From Bathynomus jamesi (taxonomy: Eukaryota; Arthropoda; Malacostraca; Isopoda; Cirolanidae), in assembly GCA_023014485.1 (NCBI GenBank), contig JAJOZX010001859.1:619501-683500 (forward strand): a stretch of 64,000 nucleotides of DNA, given 5' to 3'. The translations under genes were made by a program, and so were the position numbers. Every line of letters begins with the position of its first letter. Within the stretch, counting starts at the first letter, position 1. Under the pieces are notes generated by a model. The model was not told the origin of the DNA, did not search any database, and saw only the letters and a program-made list of their open reading frames with translations. Shown piece after piece: positions 10,393-21,496 of this stretch.

Positions 10393-11237
10393 TAGAAGCA
10401 TTCTCAGATCTGGAAGAGGGAATCAGAGTGGGCGGTAAATTGATCAAATCTGTAAGGCTTGCAGATGACAAGGCATTTGTTTGTAGTACTGAGGAAGGAT
10501 TGCAAAGAATGGTCAATAGCTTGACAACAACGGCGGAAGAATTCGGAATGAGAATTAATGAGACCAAGACAAAGGTAATGAAAATTGCAAGGAGGAAAGG
10601 AGCACAAATGAACCTAATGATAGGAAATCGGACCTTAGAAGAAGGTGAGCAGTTTAAATATCTTGGAAATTTATTAACCAACAATGGAGATTGCAATAAG
10701 GAAGTAAGAGCTAGAATTGGTATGGGTAAGGTAGCTTTTGAGAGACAGAGAAGACTACCTACAGGTAAACTCAACTTGATGCTGAAGAAAAGGTTAGTAA
10801 AAAGCTTGATATGGAGTGTGGTACTCTATGGAGCATAAACGTGGACACTGAAAACAACTGAAAAGAAACTCCTGGAAAGTTTTGAAATGTGGATTTGGAG
10901 AAGAATGCTAAAGATAAGCTGGAGGGAACACCAAAGTAATGAGAAAGTACTGCAACAGGTGAGGGAGGAAAGAAGACTCATTAAGGTGATAAGAGAAAGA
11001 CAGAAGAAATGGATCGGACATGTGTTGAGAGGAGAAGGATTGTTGAAGGAGGTGATGGAGGGTAGATATAAAGGTAGAAGGCCGAGGGGAAGGAAAAGGA
11101 AAGCATTGCTGGATGATTTGAAGTCAGGTAGGAGCTACCATGAGATGAAAAGGATAGCTCAGGATAGAACACTTTGGCGGGACACATGAGTTGGACCTGC
11201 CTGATAGACAGAACACGATGGATGGATGGATTTGATG
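10393..11237 (+). pseudogene. RTE-like LINE, RT end and C-terminus (third block)
   Basis: Resumes the RT after the insertion: IEAFSDLEEGIRVGG, then SVRLADDKAF (the YADD box as LADD, two catalytic Asp retained), INETKTKVMKIARR and FKYLGNLLTNNG (the thumb). After one stop at 10837 come WIWRRMLKISW, RQKKWIGHVLRG and GRKRKALLDDLK, the conserved RTE C-terminus. The 3' tail is a short GATG repeat (11217-11236), a usual ending for this clade. The full LINE would span 4504-11237. Confidence 0.9.
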
Positions 11238-11264
11238 TAGCATGAATCTTTTAAGCGTCAATTC

Positions 11265-11443
11265 ATTGTGTGTGTGTGTGGTGTGTGGTGTGTGTGTGTG
11301 TGTGTGTGTGTGCGCGAGAGAGAGGAGAGAGGGAAAGGAGGGAGAGAACGAGAGAAAGAGTGAGAAAGAGAGATAGAGAACGAATGAGTGTGAGAACGAG
11401 AAAGGGAGAATAAAATTTATATATATATATATATTATATATAT

Positions 11444-11483
<40 letters not shown>
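11265..11483. repeat. Compound microsatellite GT, GA and TA
   Basis: A GT tract at 11268-11312 is followed by a GAGA-rich purine tract to about 11410 and then TA to 11482. The compound tract lies directly after the GATG tail of the RTE LINE, so it may have grown from that tail. Confidence 0.9.
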
Positions 11484-11485
<2 letters not shown>

Positions 11486-11486
<1 letters not shown>

Positions 11487-11655
11487 CGTTTGACGAAAGT
11501 GAATAGACACCTTCGGTTTTTCCGTAGTTTCTGATTTGATAATATTTAGAATCGTGTTTCTTTCCCCTTTCCATTAAATGAAGCTGACACACGTCTCGGC
11601 ATTCCATAATGAATTTTGCTACTTGTTTGTGGTGTCTATTTACTTTTGTTAACTA
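11486..11655. mobile_element. Short Tc1-type MITE or remnant
   Basis: The inverted ends GTTTGACGAAAGTGAATAG (left) and GTTAACAAAAGTAAATAG (complement of the right) both continue with ACACC. The ends abut TA-rich DNA. The interior, read on the minus strand, has a few residues resembling the start of a Tc1 helix-turn-helix (IPRRVSAVI-like), so it may be an internally deleted Tc1 element. Confidence 0.6.
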
Positions 11656-11784
11656 TATATATATATTGTATATTGACAGCCAACTCTGAAATCTCAAAAG
11701 TCGCAAGCTCTGTCCCACAAGCCTACAAACTGCAGTATTTGCTCTCTTGTCGTTTATAATAATGATTGCAGATGCTGAAGAAAA

Positions 11785-12720
11785 CATTAATGACAGTATC
11801 TTATCGTGTTTTTTGCGGGTGATACAAAGATATGCTAGGAAGTATCAAGAGAAGGTGACATAGAAAAATTATAAAACGACATTGAAACATTAGTCAAGTG
11901 AGCGGAAGATAATAATATGAAGTTTAAAGAAAAATAATTCTAACTTAAAAGATATGGCCACAACAAGGTGCTACAGAATAAAAGGTACAAATCTCTGCAT
12001 GTCAAACAGATAACGCCAAACCCACAAGTCAGAGATCTTGGAGTGATAATTTCATTGGATATGGAATTCAAAGAACACTATAATATATAAATCACAACAG
12101 TTAGAAAAATAATTGAAATTATCTGGAGGAGCTTCCACAGCAGAAAAGCAAACATCATGCTAAAATTATGGAAGAGCTTAGTCTTACCAATAATTGGATA
12201 TTAATCATTACTCACAACCCTATATAGAAAGCGAAACACTGCAAATATAAAAGCCACACAAAGGAATTTTGCATCTAAGATAGAGGAAGCGAAAGATGAG
12301 GACTATTGGTTTCGACTACAAACCCTGAAACTCTGTCCCTTGGAAACAAGACTGAATCGCTACACAATAATATACTGTACATATGGAAAATACTTCAGAA
12401 TGTGTCCCAAACTTTTCAAATTAAATAGAAACACACTGGCATGAGAGAAGAGGTAGATTCTGTACTGTCCTAGCTGTGGTGGGTCAGAGGACTATGAACA
12501 TAAAAATGGAAAATACCCTCAGAATACATGACCAAAAACTCTTTAACCTGTTGCCAAAAGAACTAAGGAACGTCAAGCATACCAACCTGAATAATTTGAA
12601 GACCCAGCTGGACAGGTTCTTGTGCAGATTCCATGCCCAGTCAAACGTGGCTGGCTACAGATCTACAGATCTATAGAAGCTAAGGCTAACAAAGACCCTA
12701 AGATCCACTCTAAGGTTAGC
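11785..12720 (+). pseudogene. LINE reverse transcriptase C-terminal half, decayed
   Basis: Allowing frameshifts, the plus strand gives FADDTK-like residues near 11815 (partly damaged), NNMKF, VRDLGVIISLDMEF, KANIMLKLWKSLVLPIIGY and then IHDQKLFNLLPKELRNVK followed by a KTQLDRFL segment and a terminal GY motif. This order (thumb, then an LPKELR helix and a short C-terminus) is typical of CR1/L2-like or Jockey-like LINEs. After the stop at about 12676 is a hairpin-capable stretch with GGCTAAC and GTTAGCC arms. Confidence 0.7.
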
Positions 12721-12859
12721 CCGAGAGAAAGGAAAGAGTAGGGGTTAAGAGAAGAGAATAAGGGGTTAAGTAACATTCATTCAGAAAAAGAGAAAAAAGA
12801 CTCACCATCATCATCCGCCGGCCACTGCCGACAAGTCAGAAAAATAGTCGGAGAGAATA

Positions 12860-13160
12860 GGAAAGATTGCAGAACGGTCCTCTACTCCATAAGGAGGTAG
12901 AGCCCACTCTTCCGGAAAGGGGTGAAAGATGAAAAGAAGTAAAATAAGAACGCTTACAAACCATGCAATACATTCTTAACTCAAGAACAACACATTCTTA
13001 ACTCAAAGCAACACATTCTTCCAGCTGTTGCAGACCGATCCTCCACTCCATAGGGAGGTAGAGGATGCAGCCCACTAGGCTGGAAAGACGAAAAGAAGTA
13101 AAATAAGAACGCATTACAAACCATGCAACACATTCTTAACTCAAACACTATCATACCATG
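12860..13160. repeat. Imperfect tandem duplication of about 160 bp
   Basis: Two copies start at CAGAACGGTCCTCTACTCC (about 12870) and CAGACCGATCCTCCACTCC (about 13029), each followed by AGGAGGTAGAG, GAAAAGAAGTAAAATAAG and CATGCAAYACATTC. Short ACACATTCTTAACTCAA units repeat three times inside. It could be LINE 3' sequence; no coding potential is seen. Confidence 0.7.
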
Positions 13161-13410
13161 CAAACTACAGACATGCAATAAAGAGTTACAGACATGCAAA
13201 TAAGGAGAGAAGAAGGAAAAAAGTATAAAGAATAACAAAAAGTGGGTTAATTTACTCAACAAGCTACAACTAAGTTCGTGTTAGTCTATTTTTTTTTTTT
13301 TTTTTTGCTGGCATATCACACGCTGGCATGTCACAAGCTGGCATGAGACGTCAACAGACTCATCCCCGATTACCACCCCCAGAGCTCCTTTTGCCAACTG
13401 TTTTTTTATT

Positions 13411-14075
13411 TTAAACAACGTTAATATTTTTAAAATGCCTATCTAGACGGTTTTTAAACACATTAACGCTGGTAGAGTTCACGACGGGCGCGGGAAGATT
13501 ATTCCATTTATCAATTACTTTGAACGTAAAGAAGTTTTTAGCGATATTAGTAATGAAACGTCTGCCACGCAACTTAAATCTGTTATTACGAGTATTGCTA
13601 TTATCGAAAGTGAACAGTTTGTCAAAATTTACGTTATCGATGTTATTAACGATTTTGAAAACTTCAATAAGCTCCCCCACCTTAATCTCCTAGTTTCAAG
13701 TGAATGCAAATCTAACTCTTTAATTCTATCTTCATAAGGCTTGTTGCGCAAAGACGGAATTAGTTTCGTGGCACGACGCTGAACCCTTTCTAACCTATCA
13801 ATATCCTCACGCAAATACGGGCACCAAAACTGAACGGCATATTCTAAATGAGTCCTGATTAGGGACTTGTAAAGGGGCAATATAATATCCTTCGATTTAA
13901 ATTCGAAATTACGCGCTATGAAGCCTAACATCCTATTAGTTTTTGCGCAAGACTCCGGGAACTGGTTCCTAACTTTTAAATCCTTAGATACGCGTACGCC
14001 TAACTCTACTTCCTCGTCAACACTCGCTAACTCTCTATCATCCATCGTGTACGTGTAATTATTGTTACGAGAACC
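13411..14075 (-). pseudogene. CR1-like LINE, RT thumb and C-terminus
   Basis: The minus strand reads YTYTMDDRELASVDEEVELG, then FIARNFEFKSKDIILPLYKS, EYAVQFWCPY, RVQRRATKLIPSLRNKPY and, after a frameshift at about 13690, ELIEVFKIVNNIDNVNFD and FKNRLDRHF. This is the C-terminal part of the element whose RT core lies at 15447-16150. The two are separated only by a mariner, and joining them gives KVLHIGSRNNNY in frame. Confidence 0.9.
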
Positions 14076-14077
14076 TA

Positions 14078-15444
14078 AGGGGTTCCAAAAACCTTAGCCC
14101 CCCCCCCCCCCATTTGCAGCTTACATGTTTACTTATATCGAAATAGTTTTTAGTGATTATAAAAATATATAAAATTCTTTATTTATTGCAGGTATTAAAA
14201 TTACTCTAACTGATAAAGTGATAATATAATGGCTTCTCAATTAATTAGTGATTCGGAGAGGCAACGTGTGATAGATCGCATACGAGCAATAACATTTCGG
14301 GAAGCTCGTGATGCTGGAGCCACCTTTATAACACGTTCATCGGTTGCCAAAAAGTTGCGAAGAAGTGAGGACTTCGTCAAAAGAAATTGGAATAAAACTT
14401 TGGATGAATGTGAAATGGATACAACCAAATCTGGCGCCCAAATTTGCCACTCTCTCAGGAACAAAGGACATCATTGAAAGCGGTACGCGTAAGCGGAAAA
14501 ACAGCTGTGCTGAACTTTCTAGAGAGATCGAAGTGTTGAGAGGAAAGATCGTTAGTGGTGAGATCATTCGACTGTACCGTCATAGGCAAGGTTTAAAGCC
14601 TTTGCATGAACTTCCAAAGCCAAGAAACACTCAACTTAACATCAATGACAGAATGTGGTTTGCCCATTATCTTGAAGATTGGGATGTGGATGATTTCATG
14701 CATTTAGCTGTCTCCGATTAATTTTTTGTTTACGTGATACGTCGGCCTAACTACCAAAATGATCGAGTGTGGGCCACAACACCAGATGAAATCGATGACA
14801 ATGAACATTATCGCGAATTATTAAAAAGTCCAGACTGTGTTGGTGTGTTTGTTTTGTTCACTGCAAAGAAGCTCATCTGGGTGCTGAAGCCAAATGGTCA
14901 GAGTTAGGATGGACAGTATTTTCGTGATATTATTCTATCCCAGCATGTCATTCCTTTTCTAAGAAACCCAAACAATGTTATGGATGTCGATCAGGTCACA
15001 CCTCTGCACGATAAGGCCCCCTGCTTTAAGGCATTAGCCACTCAACAGTTGTTGCGGAACCATGAGATCGATTTCTTTGGAAATGAAGAATGGCCAGGAA
15101 ATTCTCCTGACCTGAACGTCTGTGAACACATTGGATCAGTTACAAAGGACAAGGTTGAATGTCTCTTGTTTCAAGAACCTGCAGCAAATTGATTTTCGAA
15201 GGATACAATGACGCAAGACATTGAAACTGTTTTAGCAAATTTGCGTAACGATCACGATCTATTCACGTCACTTTTGGCAAGCTACCCAAAGCGAATTCAG
15301 GCTGTCTTGGAAGCCAATGGCGGGAACACCAAGTTTTAATTGTTTCTCATTAAATGCAGGATTAAATTCTCTTTTGTAAGGTATGTTTAGTTTTACTGTA
15401 CCTCTAATGGTTTAGACCATGGGCTAAGGTTTATTGGAGCCCCG
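14078..15444 (+). mobile_element. DD37E Tc1/mariner-type transposon
   Basis: 1367 bp between TA dinucleotides (14076-14077 and 15445-15446). The left end is AGGGGTTCCAAAAACCTTAG; the complement of the right end is CGGGGCTCCAATAAACCTTA. It is inserted within the CR1-like RT gene in opposite orientation, and one TA is enough to rebuild the CATATAGGT codons (HIG). A C homopolymer lies beside the left end (14098-14111). Confidence 0.9.
14229..15338 (+). pseudogene. DD37E mariner-type transposase, broken
   Basis: The N-terminal helix-turn-helix MASQLISDSERQRVIDRIRA shifts frame after about 75 residues into one containing RKRKNSCAELSREIEVLRGK. The catalytic domain shows VSDxFFVYVIRRPN (first Asp, followed by a stop), LHDKAPCFK (second Asp) and SPDLNVCEHIG (Glu). 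Counting between HDKAP and CEH gives 37 residues, so the class is DD37E, known for example from mosquito ITmD37E elements. Two stops and a frameshift inactivate it. Confidence 0.85.
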
Positions 15445-15446
15445 TA

Positions 15447-16150
15447 TATGCAAAACTTTACATTTGTCTACGTTAAATTGCATCTGTCACTTATCCGTCC
15501 ACTCCATAATCCTATTTACATCGTCTTAGAACCTATTTCTATCATCCTCGTTAACAACCTTACCGCCTATTTTAGTATCGTCCGCGAATTTTGACACGTT
15601 ACTAGTCAATCCTACATTTATGTCATTAATGTAAATTACGAATAGCAATGGCCCTAACACTGAACCCTGTGGGACACCGCTACCTACATCCAACCACCCC
15701 GATTCACTACCATTAACAACGACCCTCTGTCTCCTAGCACGAAGCCATTCCTCTAACCAGTTAGCTACCTGACCGCGTATACCGTGCGCTTTAACCTTCG
15801 CAATTAATCTTCTATGTGGAACTGTATCGAACGCCTTTTTAAAATCTAAATAAATAACATCAGCCGCTCTATGTCTATCGCAATCTTGCACTATTTCGTT
15901 ATAAAATTCTAACAAATTAGTTAAACAAGATTTATGGCGTCGAAACCCATGCTGACCACTATTAATCAAATCTCGACTTTCTAAGTGATCGATGATACGA
16001 TCCATAACTACGGATTCCAATAGTTTACCGACAATTGACGTTAAGCTAATGGGCCTATAATTGCTAGGTACTGTGCGGTCGCCTTTTTTAAAAATGGGCG
16101 TGACGTTAGCTAATTTGAAGTCTTCAGGAATAATTCCCGTTCGGGCAGGA
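15447..16150 (-). pseudogene. CR1-like LINE, reverse transcriptase core
   Basis: The minus-strand ORF gives GIIPEDFKLANVTPIFKKGD, NYRPISLTSIVGKLLE, QHGFRRHKSCLTNLLEF, VIYLDFKKAFDTVPH (first Asp), [13 protein letters not shown] and KFADDTKIGG (catalytic ADD). One stop after the ORF is followed by WQMQFNVDKCKVLHI. Endonuclease and ORF1 are missing: homology stops at about 16150, so the element is 5'-truncated as LINE copies usually are. Confidence 0.92.
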
Positions 16151-16406
16151 TGAGAGCGGAAACCAATTTTCTCCTCCAGCAAATCTCGCGAAAGAGTCGG
16201 CATGCTTTTTTTTTCATGCGGGGAAAAAGGAGCCAATGGTGAACGCCGGGAAAAATGCCTCTCTTCGATAGAAAGAGAAGGAGAGAACTTAAATCAAGGC
16301 TCAGAGTTTTCGAGGTGCCTGGACACTGCGTTTGAAAGATTAAAAGTCAAAGACAGGACGAAAGAGGGATTGAGGAAGTTTGTTCCAGAGTTGTTGTTGT
16401 TGTTGT

Positions 16407-17466
16407 TTAGCCGATCAGCTCACCCTGATCGAGCAAGCCGGCGGCACGCAGGTAACCGATCGCCCTTTCCGGAGTGGACCAGAGGTTCAGCGCACTAGTG
16501 ATGTTGTGTTGTGTTCGTTGTTGTGCTAGAGCGATACAGTCTGTCATAATGTGCTCAATTGTTTGTGGTGTGTTCTGGCACACGTGGCAGGTGTCATCTG
16601 TGGAGTTGTCTAGTCTGTGTTTATATGTCTGTAAGTTGAGGTGATGTCCACATCGGAATCGTGCTAAGTTAACTTGATCCGATCTGCTCAGGCTGGTCTC
16701 TGACCTGTCAATGGGTGGCAGCTTCGCACCTAGGGCCGCATTCGGACCGAGTCGTGTCAGTGCTTTGTGGGTTAGGTGTGTGTGTGTGTGTATGTGTTTT
16801 CTGTACTGTGTGATGTATGTCGGGCGTCGTATGGAATGGAGTATTTGGTTATAATGTCTATCTGGTGTTACCTTAATGGTGCGAGGCGTTGGTGCATGAT
16901 TGTACATGTAGTGGCAAGGGTGCTGGGGGTTAGTTGTCGCTGCTGCCATGAATTGTGCTCCCCTCATGTCTAAATGTTCCCTAATTTTCAGTATTTTTTT
17001 TTTCTGTGTGCAGGTGTTCTATTGGTGTTGTTTGAGTACATCCTGTAATGATACGAAGTGCGTTGTTTTGTATTGTCTGTAAGGTGTTTATGTGTGTGTT
17101 TGAGATAATGGGTACCAAGCATGGGCTAGCATAGTCCATAACTGAACGAATATATTGTTTGTATATGAGTGATGTTGTTTCCTGCTGGTGTCCAAAGTTT
17201 GTGCTTGTTAGTACCCTAACCGTGTTAAGTCTTGACGTACATTTGTTTTTAATGTCCTGAATGTGGTTTGAAAAAGATAATGATGTGTTGTATGTGACCC
17301 CAAATATTTTGGTTCTGTGAGTGTGTGGAATGTTGGTGTTGTTTAGTGTAAGCTGTGGAGTTATCTGGTATGCTTTTGTGTTGCTTTTAGCAAGGTGATG
17401 GTTGATTTTGTGGGCGCTACTTTGAATCTATTGTGTGTGAGCCAGTCTTGTATACTGATTATATAT
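16407..17466 (-). pseudogene. Jockey-like LINE, RT end and C-terminus
   Basis: The minus strand gives SIQDWLTHNRFKVAPTKS, the thumb, then the ORF at 16407-16967 with LGAKLPPIDRSETSLSRSDQ, VNLARFRCGHHLNLQTYK and CHVCQNTPQTIEHIMTDC. The last is a CxxC-H-C putative zinc knuckle found at the C-terminus of Jockey/R1-type ORF2 proteins. It continues the RT at 20450-21115. A short GTT repeat (16392-16407) lies at its 3' end. Confidence 0.88.
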
Positions 17467-20449
17467 CACCGTGTAACACAAAATTTGTCCATGAGTTAAA
17501 ACTATTATTTTCTGATTTTTTAGGGCATAAATAAGTAAAAATGAGCAGTCACCAAGTTCAGACTTCGGTTCTGAGTTCATGAGATCGATTTATTGATTTT
17601 TTGCCATTTTTGCTTATTAATTTAAGGGTTTTTCACACTATCTGCTTTTAAATCAAATGAATCCTGTTAAGTATAATTTTAATTGATGTTAACACGATTA
17701 TTATGATAAATCAATGATGAAAAATGAAGTTCTCCAGGCCCCGTCTTTAAAATGAAAATAAAAAGAAGGAAACGAGTAGGGAATAATTATGTATTATAAT
17801 ATGTTAATACACAGACAGTGATACAGTGCAGTGATGCAGAGCGTTGATAAAGAGTATTGCTACGGAGAATTGATAGAGAATTGATACAAAAATTCTAGCG
17901 TTATAGTTTAATCAAAAAGAAGTTTGTCTACGAGATTGGCGATTGTATTTCAGTTCACTCTCACGCAAAAGGTTCCAGATATAGTCCCCCATCATACTTT
18001 CATTGTACTGTCCCTTGTAGAGTTCCTCGAAAGAGCTGACATCCTGGTGAAATCTTTCACCTTGTTCTTCTGAGTAGTCTCCCATGTTTTCTTTGAACTC
18101 ATCAAGGTGGGCGTGTAGTACGTGCAGTTTCAGCGACATCCGGCAGCCCATGCTCCGGTACGTGTCCACAAGTTCGTCAACGATTTCCCTGTAGTTCTCT
18201 GCCTTGTGGTTTCCGAGGAAACCTTTGACTAGAGAAACGAAGCTTGTCCAAGCTGCCCACTCAACCTCAGACAGCTTCTCAGGAAAGCTGTCGGAGTCAA
18301 TAAGTCGCTTCACCTGAGGGCCCACAAATACTCCTGCTTTGATCTTCGCCTCCGACAACTTCGGGAACAGCTCCTGGATGTTCTTCAAGGCCTCACCCTC
18401 TGGATCCAGCTGTTTAACAAACTGCTTAATGATGCCCAATTTGATGTGCAGGAGTGGCATCAGCACTTTCGTTGGCTCCACCAGCGGCTCTTGCTTCACG
18501 TTATGGGCCCCAACCTCATAGCCGGTCCTGAGGGGCCAGTTCCTCTTCTCGTAGTGAAGGGCTGTATTTCGGCTATCCCAAAGGCACAGATAGTAAGGGA
18601 ACTTGGTGAAGCCTCCCTGAAGCCCCATCAAGAAGGCCACCATCTTGAAATCGCCAATGACCTCCCAGCTGAATTGGTCGTACTTCAGTGCACTCAGCAG
18701 GATTTTGACGTTCTGGTACTCTTCTTTCATGTGCACTGAATGAGCCAGAGGAATCGAGGGCCACTGATTTGTGTTGTGCAGTAAAACAGCCTTGAGGCTT
18801 TTAGATGAACTGTCGATGAAGAGCCGCCAGTCAGAGGTGTTGCAGGGAATGCCCACAGCGTCGAAGAGTCCTCTGATGTCATGGCAGTAGCACAACCCAT
18901 CTCTAAGAGTGAAGAACACTGAAAAGCCGCGATGCCGCTTCCTCTGGGAAGTAATTCGAACGCTGTCGTCCAGTAAGTCCCACTGCTTCAGTCTGGAAAT
19001 GAGCAGCTCGGCGTTGGACTTTGTCAAGGCCATTTCCCTGATGAGGTTGTTGATGTCCTCTTGTTTGGGGTAGTAGGGGCACCTTTCACCGGCCACCCGG
19101 CGTCGACGGCGCGCAGCAGATGACGCACCTTGCTCCTCCTCGGAATCATCATAGCTTGCTTCTTCTGCTGGACAAGATTGATCTCTCAAGGGAGGCTGTG
19201 GCACAGGTAGGTCCGTCGCGTTATGGGGAACAGGTGCAATAGATGACGGAATGTCAGGGTACTCAATGGGAGGCGCATTCTTCCCCTTTCTTCGTTTTGT
19301 TGGGTCCACCATACAGAAATAGCAGTCCGTGAGATGGTCTGAGGGCTCACGCCAGACACGGGGGATAGCGAAACGCATTGCCCTCTTCTCTCCTCTAAAC
19401 CAACCTTCAAGAGTGCGGCGGCAGTAGTCACAGATGACATGTGGTGCCCAGCGTTTGTCTTGGTCACCGACTGGCATTCCGAAGTAGGCATGATAGGCTT
19501 CCTTTGCACGGGTGCAACTGTCCAAGCAGTGTTTTTTTAGCCGTCTTTGCGAAGAACTCGCCGCACACGTAGCAGAAGGAATCCGCTGGGTATTTGCAAC
19601 CACGAGCAGCCATAACAGTAACTTCGTCACACGTCACACGTCTGAAAAAGTAAAAATAATGGATTAATTTAACCCTATATGGACATAATTCTTATTTTTG
19701 TCTTAAAATTTTTTTACCTATATTAAACATTCATTTAGAGTACTTTGAACATAAATATGTGATTTTTAATGTAATATATATATATAATAATATATATAAA
19801 TAATATATATATATAATATATATAATAATATATATAATATATATATAATGTATATATATAATACAAATTGGACAACCTTATACCACGTGGCAAAGAAGGC
19901 ATGGATGTCAGAGCCATCAATATTGTTACGTTTCAATAAAATATTCTAGTGCTCAGTTTATCAGAATTGTTTTATATTACTTCAGCCACTCTAACAACAT
20001 ATATTGAGCAATAAAAATTATTCAACTTACCTTTAATCAAATAAAGTGATAAAAAATAAAAAACGAACTGCGTAACCATACACTTTTACTTCTACTGACG
20101 CACTAACTTATTTTTTTCATTAAAGCTCGGTTTTCTGCAGTAGGAGTTGCCAATTCGTGATATAAACTCCTTGAACCGTTACAAATTTGACGATATCGTC
20201 ATTTAAGTTAAAATGTACTTGTTTCGGTAAATATATAGTAAATTTTGAAGCGTTTACAGATCTGTCGCAGATGTCCATATAGGGTTAAAAAATAATAATA
20301 TTCTTATTTCAACAAAATCGATGTACTGACAACAAACCCGAAGTTTAAAATCACTGACAGCTTTTTTCCAGTGATTTGAAGCATAATGAATCAGAAAATA
20401 AAGGTTATTGCCCAGAAACAAAGAAAAATTTTTTTTTTGTTACACGGTG
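17467..20449 (-). mobile_element. Unassigned transposon family, copy 2
   Basis: The ends are CACCGTGTAACACAAAATTT at the left, and CACCGTGTAACA followed by an A-run for the complement of the right end. A further subterminal TATTTTCTGATT occurs at both ends. The 8-bp flanks are TTATATAT (17459-17466) and TTATGTAT (20450-20457). Dropping the insert and one 8-mer rejoins the Jockey RT as NLQTYIISIQDWLTHNRF in frame, so the boundaries are exact. The 2983-bp element contains one gene and an AT microsatellite in its 5' region. Confidence 0.9.
17912..19613 (-). CDS. Transposase-like protein of unassigned family, one frameshift
   Basis: Homologous along its length to the 558-aa protein at 8153. The natural start is the ATG at 19611-19613 (MAARGCKYPADSFCYVCG). 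An A7 run near 19540 carries one extra base, after which the long frame continues KHCLDSCTRAKEAYHAYFG. Zinc-type pairs CxxC are kept at YVCG, ICDYCRR and DCYFC. The C-terminal half keeps WRLFIDSSSK, IGDFKMV, LHIKLGIIKQF, LHVLHAHLD and SEEQGERFHQD. The first Cys of the internal CxxC is Tyr here (PYYLCLWDSR). Apart from the homopolymer slip the gene is intact; a sequencing error there would make it functional. Confidence 0.8.
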
Positions 20450-21115
20450 TTATGTATGTTTGTAGGTTATTTGTAGCGGTGTCGATGTTGTTGTGGGTGG
20501 ATGTTAGAGTGATGTCATCTGCATATGATGATAAGGTAAGCTTGTTATCTATGGGTGTTGGAATGTCATGCATATATAAGTTGAACAGTGTTGGTGAGAG
20601 AACAGAGCCTTGAGGGATCCCGTTCGGAAAAAGCTTGTTTTTGGATGACTTGCCATTAAATGTGACATGTGAGTATCTTCCTGAAAGATAATTGCTCAGC
20701 CACCTTTTGGTGTTATTGTGCATGTTTGTGTTGACTATTTTGTTTATGAGAGGGAAGCGTGGGATAGCATCAAATGTTTTACTAATGTCTATTGTTGCTA
20801 ATAGTGTACGTTGAGCTGGTCGTCTGGAGTTGATGTCATCCATGATGTGCTGCGTGAGGTTAGTGAGTAATGTCGTGGTTGAGTGGTGGGGTCTGAATCC
20901 ATGTTGAGTAGGCGATAGTGGTATGTGTGGGTTGGTGATTTGTAAGATTAGTCTTTCTGTTACTTTGGAAGGTGTGCATAGTAAAGTAATGGGTCTATAG
21001 GAAGCTGATTCTGTTGGATTTTTTTTTAGTTTGAGTAGTGTATTAATTTTACCTTGTTTCCATATGTTAGGAATAATACAGTGTTGGTATGAATATGTGC
21101 TGATGTTTGTGAGAG
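20450..21115 (-). pseudogene. Jockey-like LINE, reverse transcriptase core
   Basis: The minus strand reads IIPNIWKQGKINTLLK, SASYRPITLLCTPSKVTERL, SPTQHGFRPHHSTTTLLTNL, LLATIDISKTFDAIP (first Asp), GIPQGSVLSPTLFNLYMHDI and LSSYADDITLTS (YADD). The frame runs uninterrupted to NLQTYI, where the copy 2 transposon interrupts it. Truncated upstream at about 21115 against another LINE 3' end. Confidence 0.92.
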
Positions 21116-21480
21116 TTCACCGGGTGAGTATATTAAAGATTGAGAATACAGATTAACCCTTGCGTTAGAGAGTTCAACAGAAAAGGAATAAAATGTATCG
21201 AAAGGAGGAGGAGGCATGCAGTTAGAGAGTTCCAAAGACAGTGACCGTTATAATAGCGATAGTAAAGAGAGAGTGAGGCAACAGTGCCACAAAGAGAGAG
21301 ATTACGAGGAAAGGAAACGACAAGAATGGTAAGAGAAGAGGAAGGATTGCGGAAGATTGTGGCGAGTAGACAGATGAAGGAACTAGGTTTTTGAGGCATT
21401 GAAAGCCACAAGGTTTTCTCTGCCAAAATCAGAGTTAGTAGAAAGATCAGAGGTCAGGTGTACCATAGCCTTCTCACGCG
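21116..21480 (-). pseudogene. LINE C-terminal segment (Jockey-superfamily type)
   Basis: Across two frames the minus strand gives RENLVAFNASKT near 21400-21470, then VASLSLYYRYYNGHC, ELSNCMPPPP and VELSNARVNLYSQSLIYSPG, a C-terminal signature of a LINE family widespread in arthropods and cnidarians. The order fits the RT block at 22960-23880, from which it is separated by a CR1 copy and a MITE. It contains a deletion between NASKT and the VASLS part. Confidence 0.75.
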
Positions 21481-21496
21481 AGCATGGAATAGAAAG

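Noticed and set aside
18339..18739. Plus-strand ORFs inside copy 2
   Set aside because: Antisense shadows of the transposase-like gene.
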